From Colwellia sp. 39_35_sub15_T18 (GTDB taxonomy: Bacteria; Pseudomonadota; Gammaproteobacteria; Enterobacterales; Alteromonadaceae): 64,000 nucleotides of DNA. A model generated the notes under the pieces. That model was given only the letters and a program-made list of their open reading frames with translations, made no database searches and was not told the DNA's origin. How positions within the stretch are numbered: the first letter of the stretch is position 1; each line of letters starts with the position of its first letter. Location: contig MAAE01000016.1 of the NCBI GenBank assembly GCA_002162675.1, positions 1 through 64,000 on the forward strand, read 5' to 3'. The position numbers were made by a program, and so were the translations under genes. Positions 20,720 to 30,094 of the stretch are shown here, one piece after another.

Positions 20720-22510
20720 TTAATTATCTAATTTAAGTACCGCTAAAAACGCTTCTTGAGGTACTTCAACATTACCCACTTGCTTCATGCGTTTTTTACC
20801 ATCTTTTTGTTTCTGTAAAAGCTTTTTCTTACGACTAATATCACCACCATAACACTTAGCAGTAACATTTTTACGTAGTTGTTTAACGGTAGTTCTTGCG
20901 ATGACGTTATTACCGATAGCAGCTTGTATCGCAATATCAAACATTTGGCGATGAATAAGCTCTTTAAGCTTATCGACTAACATACGCCCACGAGAAACGG
21001 AGTTAGCTCTATGGGTGATCATGGCAAGCGCATCAACTCTGTCGCCGTTAATCATCACATCAACACGTACCATATCGGCAGGTTCAAAACGTAAAAAATG
21101 ATAATCAAGCGAGGCATAACCGCGGCTAGTGGATTTTAATTTATCAAAAAAGTCCATCACTACTTCGGCCATCGGCAATTCATAGGTCACCGCGACTTGG
21201 TTACCATGATAAATAAGATCTCTTTGTACACCACGTTTTTCAATACATAAGGTGATAACACTACCTAAATATTCTTGTGGTACTAAAATATTGGCTTGTA
21301 CAATAGGCTCACGAATTTCATCAATGTTATTAATTGCCGGCAAATCGGCAGGATTATCTATAGATAATACTTCGCCGTTAGTACAAGCGATTTCATAATT
21401 TACTGTCGGTGCTGTTGTGATTAGATCTAAATCATATTCACGTGCTAACCGTTCTTGAATGATTTCCATGTGCAACATACCAAGAAAACCTATGCGAAAG
21501 CCAAAGCCTAGCGCAGAAGAATTCTCAGGTTCGAAAAAGAGTGACGCATCATTCAAACTCAATTTATTTAAGGCATCACGAAAATTTTCATAATCATCGG
21601 AGCTGATCGGGAAAATTCCCGCATACACTTGCGGTTGTGCCTTTTTAAAGCCGGCTAACGCTTCTGCCGTTTCTTTTTTACTAATAGTGACAGTATCGCC
21701 TACTGGCGCACCATGAATCTCTTTAATACCCGCAATAATAAAACCAACTTCACCGGCGCGTAAAACACCCGTTTCAGTTTGCTTGGGCGTGAAAATCCCC
21801 ACTTTGTCGACTTGGTGAACTTGACCTGTTGACATAATCAACATTTTGTCGCCACGTTTGATTTCACCATTCATGACACGCACTAACGAGACAACGCCTT
21901 GGTAATTATCAAACCAAGAGTCAACAATCAACGCCTGTAAATTAGCTTCTGGATCGCCCTTAGGCGCCGGAATATTTTCAACAATCGTTTCTAACACATC
22001 TTCGATGCCGACACCCGTTTTCGCAGAACAAGTCACGGCATCAGTGGCATCAATACCAATAATATGTTCGATTTCTTCGCTTACTCTTTCAGGATCAGCC
22101 TGTGGTAAATCAATTTTATTTAAAATAGGTAAAACTTCTAAATCCATTTCAATAGCGGTATAACAGTTTGCTACGGTTTGTGCTTCCACACCTTGGCCCG
22201 CATCAACCACTAACAAAGCGCCTTCGCACGATGCTAAGGAGCGTGAAACTTCATAAGAAAAGTCCACATGACCTGGCGTGTCGATAAAGTTGAGTTGATA
22301 AGTTTCACCGTCTTTTGCTTTATAATCCAAGGTGACACTTTGTGCTTTAATGGTAATACCACGTTCACGTTCAATATCCATTGAATCAAGCACTTGTGCT
22401 GCCATTTCACGTTCTTGTAAACCGCCACAATGTTGAATTAAGCGATCAGATAAAGTTGATTTACCATGGTCAATATGGGCAATGATTGAGAAATTTCGAA
22501 TGTTTTTCAT
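20720..22510 (-). CDS. lepA: Elongation factor 4 (LepA)
   Basis: LepA is a translational GTPase related to EF-G that acts on stalled or assembling ribosomes. G1 is [11 protein letters not shown]2 lies around [10 protein letters not shown]3 is DTPGHVDF and G4 is NKIDLP. The LepA-specific C-terminal domain carries [24 protein letters not shown] and the basic [20 protein letters not shown]. The 596 aa match E. coli (599). It heads the lepA-lepB-rnc group, about 110 nt after rseC in the same direction. Confidence 0.99.
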   Translation of the reverse strand: MKNIRNFSIIAHIDHGKSTLSDRLIQHCGGLQEREMAAQVLDSMDIERERGITIKAQSVTLDYKAKDGETYQLNFIDTPGHVDFSYEVSRSLASCEGALLVVDAGQGVEAQTVANCYTAIEMDLEVLPILNKIDLPQADPERVSEEIEHIIGIDATDAVTCSAKTGVGIEDVLETIVENIPAPKGDPEANLQALIVDSWFDNYQGVVSLVRVMNGEIKRGDKMLIMSTGQVHQVDKVGIFTPKQTETGVLRAGEVGFIIAGIKEIHGAPVGDTVTISKKETAEALAGFKKAQPQVYAGIFPISSDDYENFRDALNKLSLNDASLFFEPENSSALGFGFRIGFLGMLHMEIIQERLAREYDLDLITTAPTVNYEIACTNGEVLSIDNPADLPAINNIDEIREPIVQANILVPQEYLGSVITLCIEKRGVQRDLIYHGNQVAVTYELPMAEVVMDFFDKLKSTSRGYASLDYHFLRFEPADMVRVDVMINGDRVDALAMITHRANSVSRGRMLVDKLKELIHRQMFDIAIQAAIGNNVIARTTVKQLRKNVTAKCYGGDISRKKKLLQKQKDGKKRMKQVGNVEVPQEAFLAVLKLDN

Positions 22511-22620
22511 AAATGGGAGTTCAAATAAATAGCTACAACGATAGCGAATAAAATCGGGAATGGCGTGATTTTAACGAATTTAGCGCGCTGGGGCTATCTT
22601 TTGTTCAGAATTTTAAACCG

Positions 22621-23136
22621 CTAATCTGGTTTTTCATTTTCAACAGCGCCTATTTCAATTGGCTTGGTTAAAATGCGTAGAATTTTAGGCTGTAATTTCG
22701 ATATATTGCTCAACTGGTTTTGCAAGTGCTTCGCCAACCTATAACCCAGATATCCCCCTAAAACGCCAAGCAATAGTGCCTGTAACTCATGCGTTAACAC
22801 ATGTTGATTTAGCATCAACTGACCAAAAGCAGAGAAAGTAAATAACCCCATTATCGGTAACAAATAGACTTGCCAGGCACTTTGTAATACATGTCCTTCT
22901 GGCAGCGATAAAACGGCACAATCACCCACGTTAATGTCAACACTCTGTTTAACATCAACTGATAATGATTGCGGGTAAGGTAAGGTAAAAGACAACTTTC
23001 TATGGGGGATAGCTTTTGCTATTTGACCACTGGCACAAGTACTCACCTGTGAGCAACTATTACAGCTAGATTTTACTTGGCTAACTAGCGTGATTTGATC
23101 GTCTTCAATAGCAACGATTTCTGCTAATTCTTCCAT
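22621..23136 (-). CDS. rseC: SoxR-reducing/sigma-E regulatory membrane protein RseC
   Basis: RseC is an inner-membrane protein of the rpoE operon, linked to SoxR reduction through the Rsx complex and to sigma-E activity. The N-terminal cytoplasmic part has a cysteine cluster (Cys25, Cys28, Cys34 in CNSCSQVSTC), a possible metal or Fe-S site. Two membrane segments follow, around 90-113 (WQVYLLPIMGLFTFSAFG) and 118-136 (LQALLLGVLGGYLGYRLA). At 171 aa it is the usual size. It lies 23 nt after rseB. Confidence 0.93.
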   Translation of the reverse strand: MEELAEIVAIEDDQITLVSQVKSSCNSCSQVSTCASGQIAKAIPHRKLSFTLPYPQSLSVDVKQSVDINVGDCAVLSLPEGHVLQSAWQVYLLPIMGLFTFSAFGQLMLNQHVLTHELQALLLGVLGGYLGYRLAKHLQNQLSNISKLQPKILRILTKPIEIGAVENEKPD

Positions 23137-23159
23137 ACTAACCTCAACAACTTGAGTGA

Positions 23160-24197
23160 CTAATTAAGTTTATTAGGATTAAAACTAACCGAATTAACAA
23201 TTTTTTCCGCACTTGACAACGGTATTTTACCGACAACACTCACTTCAATATTATTAACCACCTGATTTAACACTAATGTTGCACCGTCACTGGCATATTC
23301 TACTGCTCTTTGTTTGTCTTGACTAGGATTAACGTAAACTGAAATATCAACTAAACCATCATTAAAAAGCATAAATTCAACCGCTTGTTTACTGCTGTTC
23401 ATACGATGCCTGTCTGATTTAACCTCTTCAAAACCATCAGGTAACCAGTTTACTTGCCAAGCCAATTCAGTATTATTTTCTTTGGCTGAGAGCTCAATCA
23501 CTTTTGGTAGCTCAGTCACCTGTAACTGCTTTAAATTTTCAGATAAGCTTTCAGTTATTTCTAAGTGGGTGAATTGAATTTGTTCCAGTAGCTTGCCTTT
23601 ACGAGTGATCACGGCAAGTTTTAGCATTAAACCGCTGTCTTGATCTAACCATAACCAATAACCATATCGATGAGCATCTTGAGGGACTATTCGGATCAAC
23701 TGTGCAGCTCGGCCTAGCACACGGCTTTTTCCTACCGAAACAAAATGGTAGTTGTTCTCTAAAACACTGATATCTCGTCCAAAAACGGCAGGAATAGGAC
23801 CACTAATTTGCGCAGAAGCTATTGAGTAAGGGGCATATTCAGGCTCAATATAACTGACCGTATTACCGACACGTAAAATATCGCGGCGAGGACCATTTAA
23901 TAAAGCCAGTATTTCAAGCTCAACTTCTTGCTTAGCAGTATCTGCTTGGGTATCGGTACGATTACTTAAAGGTACTTCAGTAACACCATGTAGCCAATGG
24001 TAAGGTTCAGCTTGGTTATTTTTAACAACAACAAAGGAAGTATTAAAATTTAATTGGCGTAGTGATTGTGATAATCGTTCTAAAGAGAACTTTGCTTGCT
24101 CTGCATCTGCTGCAATAGCTGAAAAACTAAAACAAGCAGAAACAAAACAAAGTAAAAAAGATAATTTAATGGGCAACTTCAAAGATAAGCTCTTCAT
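23160..24197 (-). CDS. rseB: Sigma-E regulatory protein RseB
   Basis: RseB is a periplasmic sensor that binds the RseA periplasmic domain and protects it from DegS until mislocalised lipopolysaccharide or lipoproteins displace it. An N-terminal signal peptide (about 1-29) ends in FSFSAIA-ADA. The large lipoprotein-binding-like domain includes FNTSFVVVKNN, HWLHGVTEVPLSN and LNGPRRDILRVGNTVSYIEPE. The smaller C-terminal domain includes VNWLPDGFEEV and FNDGLVDISVYV. At 345 aa it is slightly longer than E. coli (318). It lies 37 nt after rseA. Confidence 0.96.
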   Translation of the reverse strand: MKSLSLKLPIKLSFLLCFVSACFSFSAIAADAEQAKFSLERLSQSLRQLNFNTSFVVVKNNQAEPYHWLHGVTEVPLSNRTDTQADTAKQEVELEILALLNGPRRDILRVGNTVSYIEPEYAPYSIASAQISGPIPAVFGRDISVLENNYHFVSVGKSRVLGRAAQLIRIVPQDAHRYGYWLWLDQDSGLMLKLAVITRKGKLLEQIQFTHLEITESLSENLKQLQVTELPKVIELSAKENNTELAWQVNWLPDGFEEVKSDRHRMNSSKQAVEFMLFNDGLVDISVYVNPSQDKQRAVEYASDGATLVLNQVVNNIEVSVVGKIPLSSAEKIVNSVSFNPNKLN

Positions 24198-24234
24198 GCG
24201 TTCTCGACAATAGACTACAAAACAAGTGAATAAA

Positions 24235-24888
24235 TTAATTATTCACTATTTCCCCATCTTTTTCTAGCAATGATTGTTTTGCATCTTTTGATTGGGCCGA
24301 TTTAGCGGCACTTAATTTTACTTGTTGCTGATGATCAGATAATAGTGCTTGAAAGCGATGTTGTTGCGCAATTCTTTGTTCCAACGCTGTTGCTTGGTGA
24401 GATTGAGTACGAGACTGATCATTTTGCTGATAGTTAAAACTAACCGGGTTAGCAAAACCCGCTAAAGGCTTAGTTTGTACTATTTGGCTAGGAGTAATAA
24501 TTTCATTGGTATCAGCAGTATTTTGTTGCACGCCAATAATCATTAAACCCGCCGCAGAAGCCGCAATAGCTAACTGTCCGACTGGTTTTATCAGCTGTAC
24601 AACCTTCGCCTTAAGGCCACTTTGCGGATCATTAGCCTTAGTGAGCGTCTTTGGCGCTAAAATACTAGGTTCATCGGCAATAGCCTCGGCAATTTGCGCT
24701 GATAAGTCTAATTGCAATATTTGTGGAATTTCATCACGAATAACATCACCAATAAGATGATATTGCTGCCATGCTGCTGATAAGTGTTCATCCTTGAGCA
24801 TGTCATCAATAACCTGCTCTGAACTTTGCTCAGCAACACGGTAGTTATCAACTAATGATGATATTGTCTCAAACTTACTTTCACTCAT
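24235..24888 (-). CDS. rseA: Anti-sigma-E factor RseA
   Basis: RseA holds sigma-E inactive at the membrane until DegS and RseP cut it. The N-terminal cytoplasmic domain (about 1-95) has the family pattern ETISSLVDNYR, then LKDEHLSAAWQQYHLIGDVIRDE. The single membrane segment is around 101-120 (PVGQLAIAASAAGLMIIGV), and the periplasmic domain (about 121-217) is Gln/Ser-rich, with LEQRIAQQHRFQALLSDHQQQVKLS near the end. The length (217) matches E. coli (216). It lies 75 nt after rpoE. Confidence 0.95.
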   Translation of the reverse strand: MSESKFETISSLVDNYRVAEQSSEQVIDDMLKDEHLSAAWQQYHLIGDVIRDEIPQILQLDLSAQIAEAIADEPSILAPKTLTKANDPQSGLKAKVVQLIKPVGQLAIAASAAGLMIIGVQQNTADTNEIITPSQIVQTKPLAGFANPVSFNYQQNDQSRTQSHQATALEQRIAQQHRFQALLSDHQQQVKLSAAKSAQSKDAKQSLLEKDGEIVNN

Positions 24889-24963
24889 ACTTTGACCTTT
24901 AAACTCACAAAAAATAATTTATAAAAGCATATTGCTTTTATGCATAGCTTAGCCATATAGCTG

Positions 24964-25542
24964 TTACTTATGAAGCAAGGGTGATATCTTTTTATCGATA
25001 GCATCACGAGCTCTAAAAATTCGGGAGCGCACTGTACCTACAGGACAATCCATAATAGTGGCTATTTCTTCATAACTTAAACCTTCAATTTCACGAAAGT
25101 TTATGGCAATACGTAAATCTTCGGGTAATTGCTCAATAGTTTTAAAAATAATCGTTTTAATTTCTTCTGTTAATAATACTTTTTCAGGTGAAGCATTTTC
25201 TCTTAACGCATCTCCACCATCATAAAATTCAGCATCGGCTACATCAACATCATTACTTGGCGGTTTACGACCAAGAGCAACACTATGATTTTTAGCACAA
25301 TTAACGGCAATACGATATAACCAAGTATAAAATGCGCTTTCGCCTCTAAAATTTGGTAAAGCCCGATAAGCTTTAATAAAAGCCTCTTGCACTATATCTG
25401 GCACATCACTGCTGTTGCTAACATAGCGTGACACTAAATTGGCCACTTTATGCTGATATTTTATTACTAACAGGTTAAAGGCATTTTTGTCGCCTTTTTG
25501 CACTCTTTCAACCAACGCTTGGTCGACGTTCTGTTCGCTCAT
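24964..25542 (-). CDS. rpoE: RNA polymerase sigma factor RpoE (sigma-E)
   Basis: This ECF sigma factor directs the envelope-stress response. Region 2 reads FNLLVIKYQHKV, then DVPDIVQEAFIKAYRALPNFRG and AFYTWLYRIAVN. Region 4 reads EDLRIAINFREIEGLSYEEIATIMDCPVGTVRSRIFRAR. The protein is 192 aa with the start at the ATG at 25542 (MSEQNVDQALVERVQKGD), which matches E. coli. An in-frame ATG three codons upstream (25551) has AGGAG only two bases away, so the exact start is not settled. It is divergent from nadB, as in E. coli, and preceded by a sigma-E-type promoter. Confidence 0.97.
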   Translation of the reverse strand: MSEQNVDQALVERVQKGDKNAFNLLVIKYQHKVANLVSRYVSNSSDVPDIVQEAFIKAYRALPNFRGESAFYTWLYRIAVNCAKNHSVALGRKPPSNDVDVADAEFYDGGDALRENASPEKVLLTEEIKTIIFKTIEQLPEDLRIAINFREIEGLSYEEIATIMDCPVGTVRSRIFRARDAIDKKISPLLHK

Positions 25543-25629
25543 TTGAGCCATATCTCCTATACATACCACCAATTAACGTATGGGGCATAAATTCATTTAC
25601 TACATTTGGCTCATAACAAACGCATCAAT

Positions 25630-25656
25630 TAAGACTACGCATTTTTGTAAAAGTTC
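25630..25656 (-). promoter_or_regulatory. Sigma-E-type autoregulatory promoter of rpoE
   Basis: On the minus strand GAACTT (25656-25651) is followed after exactly 16 nt by TCTTA (25634-25630). The known sigma-E consensus is GGAACTT, 15-16 nt, TCTGA. It ends about 88 nt before the rpoE start. This predicts the positive autoregulation known for rpoE in enterobacteria. The -10 box has one mismatch and the first G of the -35 is absent. Confidence 0.72.
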
Positions 25657-25782
25657 TAAATTAATTTATTTATTTTTAACTTTAGACTTAATCAGCTTTG
25701 ATAACGCTATTCTCAAGCGTTAATAAAAGTTAATATCACACCATAATACCTGATTATCCCTTATATATAAATCAACAAGATT

Positions 25783-27381
25783 ATGAATCAACAAAACAAT
25801 TGTGACGTTTTAATTATTGGTAGTGGCGCTGCTGGTTTAACCCTAGCGTTGCATTTAGCTAAAAATGCCGACGTGGTAATCCTCAGTAAAAGCCACCTTA
25901 ATGAAAGCTCCACTTTTTATGCTCAAGGCGGCATAGCGGCAGTATTTGACGAAAATGATAGTATAGAAGCGCATGTTGCTGACACCTTAATAGCGGGTGC
26001 AGGACTCTGTGATGAACAAGCCGTTCAATACACCGCAGAAAGCGCTAAGGCATGTTTAAACTGGTTAATAGAGCAAGGTGTAGCGTTTGATAAAGAAGAA
26101 ACTGACGAAGGCGAAGAAAAATATCACTTAACCCGAGAAGGTGGTCACAGTCATAGGCGTATACTACATGCTGCTGATGCTACCGGCAAAGTGATTCAGA
26201 CCACATTAACTCAAAGAGTAAAGCAACATTCACGTATCCGCGTATTTGAACGTTACAATGCTATCGACCTTATATGTCAGTCAGCTGCCGATGATGAATC
26301 TGAAAAAAAATGCATTGGTGCATACCTATGGAACAGAAATAGTGAAAAAGTAGAAAGTATTTACGCGCAAAAAACTATTTTAGCTACTGGTGGCGCTAGT
26401 AAGGTTTATCAATACACCTCAAACCCTGATGTTGCCAGCGGTGATGGTATTGCTATGGCATGGCGTGCAGGTTGCCGTGTGGCAAATATGGAATTCAACC
26501 AGTTTCATCCTACTTGTTTGTTTCACCCTGAAGCGGGTAACTTTCTACTCACAGAAGCCTTGCGTGGTGAAGGTGCTAAATTAAGGCGACCTGACGGCAG
26601 CCGCTTTATGCCCGCCTTTGATAAAAGAGCAGAATTAGCACCGCGAGATATTGTTGCCCGTGCTATTGATTTTGAAATGAAACGTCTTGGTGTTGATTGT
26701 ATGTACCTTGATATTAGCCATAAACCCACTGATTTTATCAAACAACACTTCCCTACCATTTACCAACGCACCAAAGCCCTTGGTATTGATATAACAAAAC
26801 AACCTATACCTGTTGTACCCGCTGCCCATTACACGTGTGGCGGTGTCATCATAGATCACCACGGCAGAACTGACATAAAACAGCTTTATGCTATTGGAGA
26901 AATGTCATACACAGGGCTGCATGGTGCTAATCGTTTAGCCAGTAATTCATTATTAGAATGTCTAGTGTTTGCCCGTGCTGCAGCGCTTGAAATAAGCGAC
27001 TCACTCACGCAAAGTAATAGCTTCCCGATACTGCCTCGCTGGGATGAAAGCCGTGTTACCGACTCAGATGAAGAAGTTGTTATTCAACATAACTGGCATG
27101 AGTTACGTTTATTTATGTGGGATTATGTCGGCATTGTCAGAACCACTAAGCGACTGGAACGCGCTCTACATAGAGTTGAATTATTACAGCAAGAAATTCA
27201 AGACTATTATCAAAACTTTAAAGTAAGTAATAATTTACTCGAACTCAGAAATTTAGTGCAAGTGGCTGAATTGATTATTCGATGCGCTATGGAGAGAAAA
27301 GAAAGCAGAGGCTTACATTACAACTTAGACTTCCCTGATACTTTAGAAACAGCAGAGCCGACCATTCTCAACCCTGAATAA
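25783..27381 (+). CDS. nadB: L-aspartate oxidase
   Basis: NadB oxidises L-aspartate to iminoaspartate using FAD, the first step of de novo NAD synthesis. The FAD loop GSGAAG is at residues 13-18, preceded by CDVLIIG. The flavoprotein signature FYAQGGIAA follows, then the substrate region [39 protein letters not shown] and [11 protein letters not shown]. The C-terminal part has [14 protein letters not shown] and a helical domain. At 532 aa it matches E. coli (540). It is divergent from rpoE, the usual gammaproteobacterial arrangement. Confidence 0.98.
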   Translation: MNQQNNCDVLIIGSGAAGLTLALHLAKNADVVILSKSHLNESSTFYAQGGIAAVFDENDSIEAHVADTLIAGAGLCDEQAVQYTAESAKACLNWLIEQGVAFDKEETDEGEEKYHLTREGGHSHRRILHAADATGKVIQTTLTQRVKQHSRIRVFERYNAIDLICQSAADDESEKKCIGAYLWNRNSEKVESIYAQKTILATGGASKVYQYTSNPDVASGDGIAMAWRAGCRVANMEFNQFHPTCLFHPEAGNFLLTEALRGEGAKLRRPDGSRFMPAFDKRAELAPRDIVARAIDFEMKRLGVDCMYLDISHKPTDFIKQHFPTIYQRTKALGIDITKQPIPVVPAAHYTCGGVIIDHHGRTDIKQLYAIGEMSYTGLHGANRLASNSLLECLVFARAAALEISDSLTQSNSFPILPRWDESRVTDSDEEVVIQHNWHELRLFMWDYVGIVRTTKRLERALHRVELLQQEIQDYYQNFKVSNNLLELRNLVQVAELIIRCAMERKESRGLHYNLDFPDTLETAEPTILNPE

Positions 27382-27393
27382 GCCGCTATTCAG
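27374..27393. terminator. Hairpin across the nadB/ygfX convergent stops
   Basis: CTGAATA (27374-27380) and TATTCAG (27387-27393) form a perfect 7-bp stem with loop AGCCGC. It covers the nadB stop codon and the convergent ygfX stop codon. There is no clear T run on either side, so it may be a shared, weak or Rho-assisted terminator. Confidence 0.4.
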
Positions 27394-27772
27394 CAGTTAA
27401 TTTTCTTAACACCAAAGATAAACGAGCAAAGTCTTTTTGGCTTAAGCTATCACGATAAATAAAAAGCGGCTTGTGCTTGCTCGCAAGTAGTGTGCTATTT
27501 TCGGTGACGGAAGTTAAGGTTAACCAACATCCTAAAAAGCTTAAGCGGCTATTTGCTTGTAATTGGTAATAGCTTTTACCATCAAAAGTGCATAAGCCCT
27601 GCTGACTTAATTCAAACTGGTATATTACCTGTGCTTGTTTACCGTGTTGCTGCGCAAGTACGATACTTATCATCATCAGGGTAATTGCCGCTATAGTTAG
27701 TGCCAAATGATAGGCATAACTAAAATATAACAACAGCAGTAACAGAGTAAACACCGAACAGCCAAAAATCAC
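27386..27772 (-). CDS. ygfX: YgfX-like membrane protein, start uncertain
   Basis: The frame downstream of sdhE encodes a small protein with two adjacent membrane segments (LVIFGCSVFTLLLLLLYFSYAY and LALTIAAITLMMISIVLA). A beta-like cytoplasmic part follows, with YQLQANSRLSFLGCWLTLTSV and a final SLVLRKLTAE. Size, hydropathy and position right after sdhE fit YgfX (CptA), the membrane partner gene of SdhE. The start is a problem. The first standard codon near the sdhE stop is the GTG at 27772, which cuts into the expected first membrane segment. Similarity to other YgfX N termini suggests a start some 10 codons earlier, where only rare codons (ATA, ATC) occur. Confidence 0.7.
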   Translation of the reverse strand: MIFGCSVFTLLLLLLYFSYAYHLALTIAAITLMMISIVLAQQHGKQAQVIYQFELSQQGLCTFDGKSYYQLQANSRLSFLGCWLTLTSVTENSTLLASKHKPLFIYRDSLSQKDFARLSLVLRKLTAE

Positions 27773-27806
27773 TAAGGGTTTATAGCGTGATTTTTTAACC
27801 TCTATA

Positions 27807-28106
27807 TTATACTTTGACCCGCTTGAGAATAAATTGCACCATGGCGTTGAGTTCACTGTCTTCACACGCTTTATGTCCCATAAACCAAGCAAACAAATCA
27901 GGATCTTGCTCAGTGAGTAAACGTTCAAAAATACCTTGATCTCTTGCTGATAAATTATCATACGCTTCATCAACAAAAGGAATAAAAAGTACATCAAGCT
28001 CTAACATACCACGGCGACAGGCCCATTTTAACCGTGCTTTATTCACTGGCAGTTGCGCATCTAAAGATTGAGAGTCAGCGGCTTGAGAATTTACTTCTGT
28101 TGACAT
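27807..28106 (-). CDS. sdhE: FAD assembly factor SdhE
   Basis: SdhE promotes covalent attachment of FAD to succinate dehydrogenase and fumarate reductase. The conserved RGMLELD (the RGxxE motif) is in the middle, with WACRR before it and DLFAWFMGHK and MVQFILKRVKV at the end. At 99 aa it is slightly longer than E. coli SdhE (88), with a polar N-terminal extension of about 20 residues. It is followed by the ygfX-like frame and diverges from ygfZ; the sdhE-ygfX / ygfZ arrangement is the E. coli one. Confidence 0.95.
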   Translation of the reverse strand: MSTEVNSQAADSQSLDAQLPVNKARLKWACRRGMLELDVLFIPFVDEAYDNLSARDQGIFERLLTEQDPDLFAWFMGHKACEDSELNAMVQFILKRVKV

Positions 28107-28149
28107 ATTAATTTACCTAAAAATGAAAATAGCATTATTTGCTTTAATA

Positions 28150-28245
28150 CATACCCAAACCATCTCAAGATGTGAGTTTCAGGGCACCTGAACGAATCAT
28201 GATCAAGGCGCATCTTGAGGCAAGATAGGCAATATGAGTATAGTG
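28150..28245. repeat. Palindromic repeat between sdhE and ygfZ
   Basis: CTCAAGATG (28164-28172) pairs with CATCTTGAG (28211-28219). The segment between contains AGTTTCAGGGCACCTGAACG and AATCATGATCAAGGCGCATC. These are near-identical to the reverse complement of 12547-12597 in the rlmD-barA gap. The outer edges ATACCC and GAGTATAG are also nearly complementary. This is a second, inverted copy of part of that composite element. Confidence 0.7.
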
Positions 28246-28361
28246 TAACAATAACCCCTATTTACTCGCCAATTAATTATGTGTTTTTTTACTGCCAAAC
28301 TTGATTTTTGCCCAACTCACCCCTATTTACATCCTATCAACCACTGAATAGCACCTTCCTT

Positions 28362-29339
28362 ATGCCAATAAACATGAACGAAAGCTTACCTTCTCTTGAA
28401 CAATTGCCAAGCACCTACTTAGTGTCATTATCACATTACAGTGCCATATCTTTAATCGGTGCCGAGCAAAATAACTATTTACAAGGGCAAGTCACTTGTG
28501 ACGTTAATGATACTAATGAGCATAGCTTGCTGGTCGGTGCTCATTGCGATGCCAAAGGCAAAGTATTCAGTGCCTTTCGTCTAATCAACCGCAATAACGC
28601 TCATTTACTAATACAGCCCCAAAGCAGTCTTACTGCATCAATTGCCGAGCTGAAAAAATTTGGTGTTTTCGCTAAAGTAGAAATAACCCAAACCAGTGAG
28701 TTAAGTTTTTATGCTCTTGTTGGTGAGCAAGCGAGTGAGTTACTACAAACAAATTTTTCGCAAGTACCTGACAGTTTAACGCCAGTTGTTCATAGCGATG
28801 GCACAAGCATTGTTTATGTTGCTGGCCAACAAACACGCTACTTATTAATTGCTGAAAATGAAAACTTAACCGAAAAACTTAACAATTTTAACTTAAACAC
28901 TTATTCTACGCCGGTTTGGAATTTATTAGAAATCACCGAAGGCTTCGTACAACTCTCTGAACAAACTAGCGGCGAATATGTACCGCAAATGCTTAATCTA
29001 CAAGCCATCAATGGCATTAGCTTTACTAAAGGTTGCTATTTAGGGCAAGAAACTGTCGCTCGCATGCAGTATTTAGGTAAAAATAAGCGGGCATTATTTT
29101 CATTAACAGCCAATACCAAGACACCTTTATCATCTGATGATGTCATTGAAAAACAGCTTGGTGACAACTGGCGTAAAGCGGGCGATATTTTAGCCTGTTA
29201 TCAAAGTGATGATGGCCACTGCCACTTTCAAGCTGTGCTAGCTAATGATGTCGATAAAACCACTCTGTTAAGACTAAAATCTCAACCAGAAATAAAAGTA
29301 ACGTTGCAACCGTTACCTTACTCTTTAATAGTTGAATAA
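28362..29339 (+). CDS. ygfZ: tRNA-modifying protein YgfZ (folate-binding)
   Basis: YgfZ is a folate-binding protein of the GcvT-like fold that supports Fe-S enzymes such as MiaB. The signature KGCYLGQETVARMQY carries the functionally essential Cys, and YLQGQVTCDV near the N terminus and GAHCDAKGKVFSAFRL are also typical. I took the ATG at 28362, which gives 325 aa, equal to E. coli (326). The longer open frame begins at a TTG at 28308 and adds 18 residues without family similarity. It is divergent from sdhE. Confidence 0.94.
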   Translation: MPINMNESLPSLEQLPSTYLVSLSHYSAISLIGAEQNNYLQGQVTCDVNDTNEHSLLVGAHCDAKGKVFSAFRLINRNNAHLLIQPQSSLTASIAELKKFGVFAKVEITQTSELSFYALVGEQASELLQTNFSQVPDSLTPVVHSDGTSIVYVAGQQTRYLLIAENENLTEKLNNFNLNTYSTPVWNLLEITEGFVQLSEQTSGEYVPQMLNLQAINGISFTKGCYLGQETVARMQYLGKNKRALFSLTANTKTPLSSDDVIEKQLGDNWRKAGDILACYQSDDGHCHFQAVLANDVDKTTLLRLKSQPEIKVTLQPLPYSLIVE

Positions 29340-29405
29340 CTAAGAACCCCTAATTTATAAATATTTCGAGGATAAACCCTCTCCTATACAAAAAACTGGA
29401 AAAAT

Positions 29406-29957
29406 ATGAAAATCACAAAAAATTCAGTCGTAGTGATGCACTACGCAGTATCAGATAGCGAAGGCACTCTTATCGACAGTTCGTATGATCATAAACCTAT
29501 GGCGATTATTCAAGGTACCGGTTACTTAATACCTGGCCTAGAAGAGGCGCTTATTGATCATCAAGAAGGCGATAAATTTGAAGTAGCGGTAAGTTGCGAA
29601 CAAGCTTACGGTGAACGTCATGATGAATATGTGCAAACCGTACCAAAAGAATTATTACAAGGTGTTGAAGAGCTAGCCGTTGGCACACAATTACGTGCTT
29701 CTACCGATGATGGCGAGCAAACCGTTATTGTTATTGATGTTACCGATGATGAAGTCACTGTTGATGGTAATCATCCACTTTCAGGTCTTGATTTAAGTTT
29801 TGATGTTGAAATTTTAGAAGTTCGTGACGCGACAGCAGAAGAGCTTGCTCATGGCCATATCCATAGTGAAGGTGAGAGTTGTGGTGGTGGGCATAATCAT
29901 GCTCATGGCGAAGATGATAGCGAAGATGCTAACAAAAGTAATGACGAAAAAAAATAA
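29406..29957 (+). CDS. slyD: FKBP-type peptidyl-prolyl isomerase SlyD
   Basis: SlyD is a cytoplasmic prolyl isomerase and chaperone that delivers nickel to hydrogenase in some bacteria. The FKBP domain is split by an insert-in-flap domain. It has VVVMHYAVSDSEGTLIDSS, then GTGYLIPGLEEALIDHQEGDKFE, then PEAYG-like EQAYGERHDEYVQTVP and GNHPLSGLDLSFDVEILEVRDAT. The C-terminal tail contains His clusters (HGHIH, GGGHNHAHG) and one Cys, a metal-binding tail of moderate length followed by an acidic end. At 183 aa it is near E. coli SlyD (196). It follows ygfZ by about 65 nt. Confidence 0.95.
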   Translation: MKITKNSVVVMHYAVSDSEGTLIDSSYDHKPMAIIQGTGYLIPGLEEALIDHQEGDKFEVAVSCEQAYGERHDEYVQTVPKELLQGVEELAVGTQLRASTDDGEQTVIVIDVTDDEVTVDGNHPLSGLDLSFDVEILEVRDATAEELAHGHIHSEGESCGGGHNHAHGEDDSEDANKSNDEKK

Positions 29958-30006
29958 AGCTACTGCGTTAGCGTTAGTGACTAGGATTTTGAGTTAGCAG
30001 TAAAAA

Positions 30007-30089
30007 GGTTACGAGGGGAAAATTTCGAGTTACGAAGGCCATAATATCAAAAAATGGTTTTCATAACTCGCGGCTAACGATTCGTAACC
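30007..30089. repeat. Nested inverted repeats between slyD and yajQ
   Basis: The gap between the convergent genes slyD and yajQ holds an outer pair GGTTACGA (30007-30014) / TCGTAACC (30082-30089) and an inner pair CGAGTTA (30026-30032) / TAACTCG (30064-30070). A single long, interrupted hairpin of 83 nt results. There is no obvious T run, so a terminator role is uncertain. It could be another repeat-family member or a shared transcript end. Confidence 0.65.
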
Positions 30090-30094
30090 GAAAA

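Noticed and set aside
25698..25721. TTGATA-N17 promoter and AACGCT/AGCGTT dyad before nadB
   Set aside because: The -10 match is poor, and the dyad is short; not enough to call a promoter or operator.
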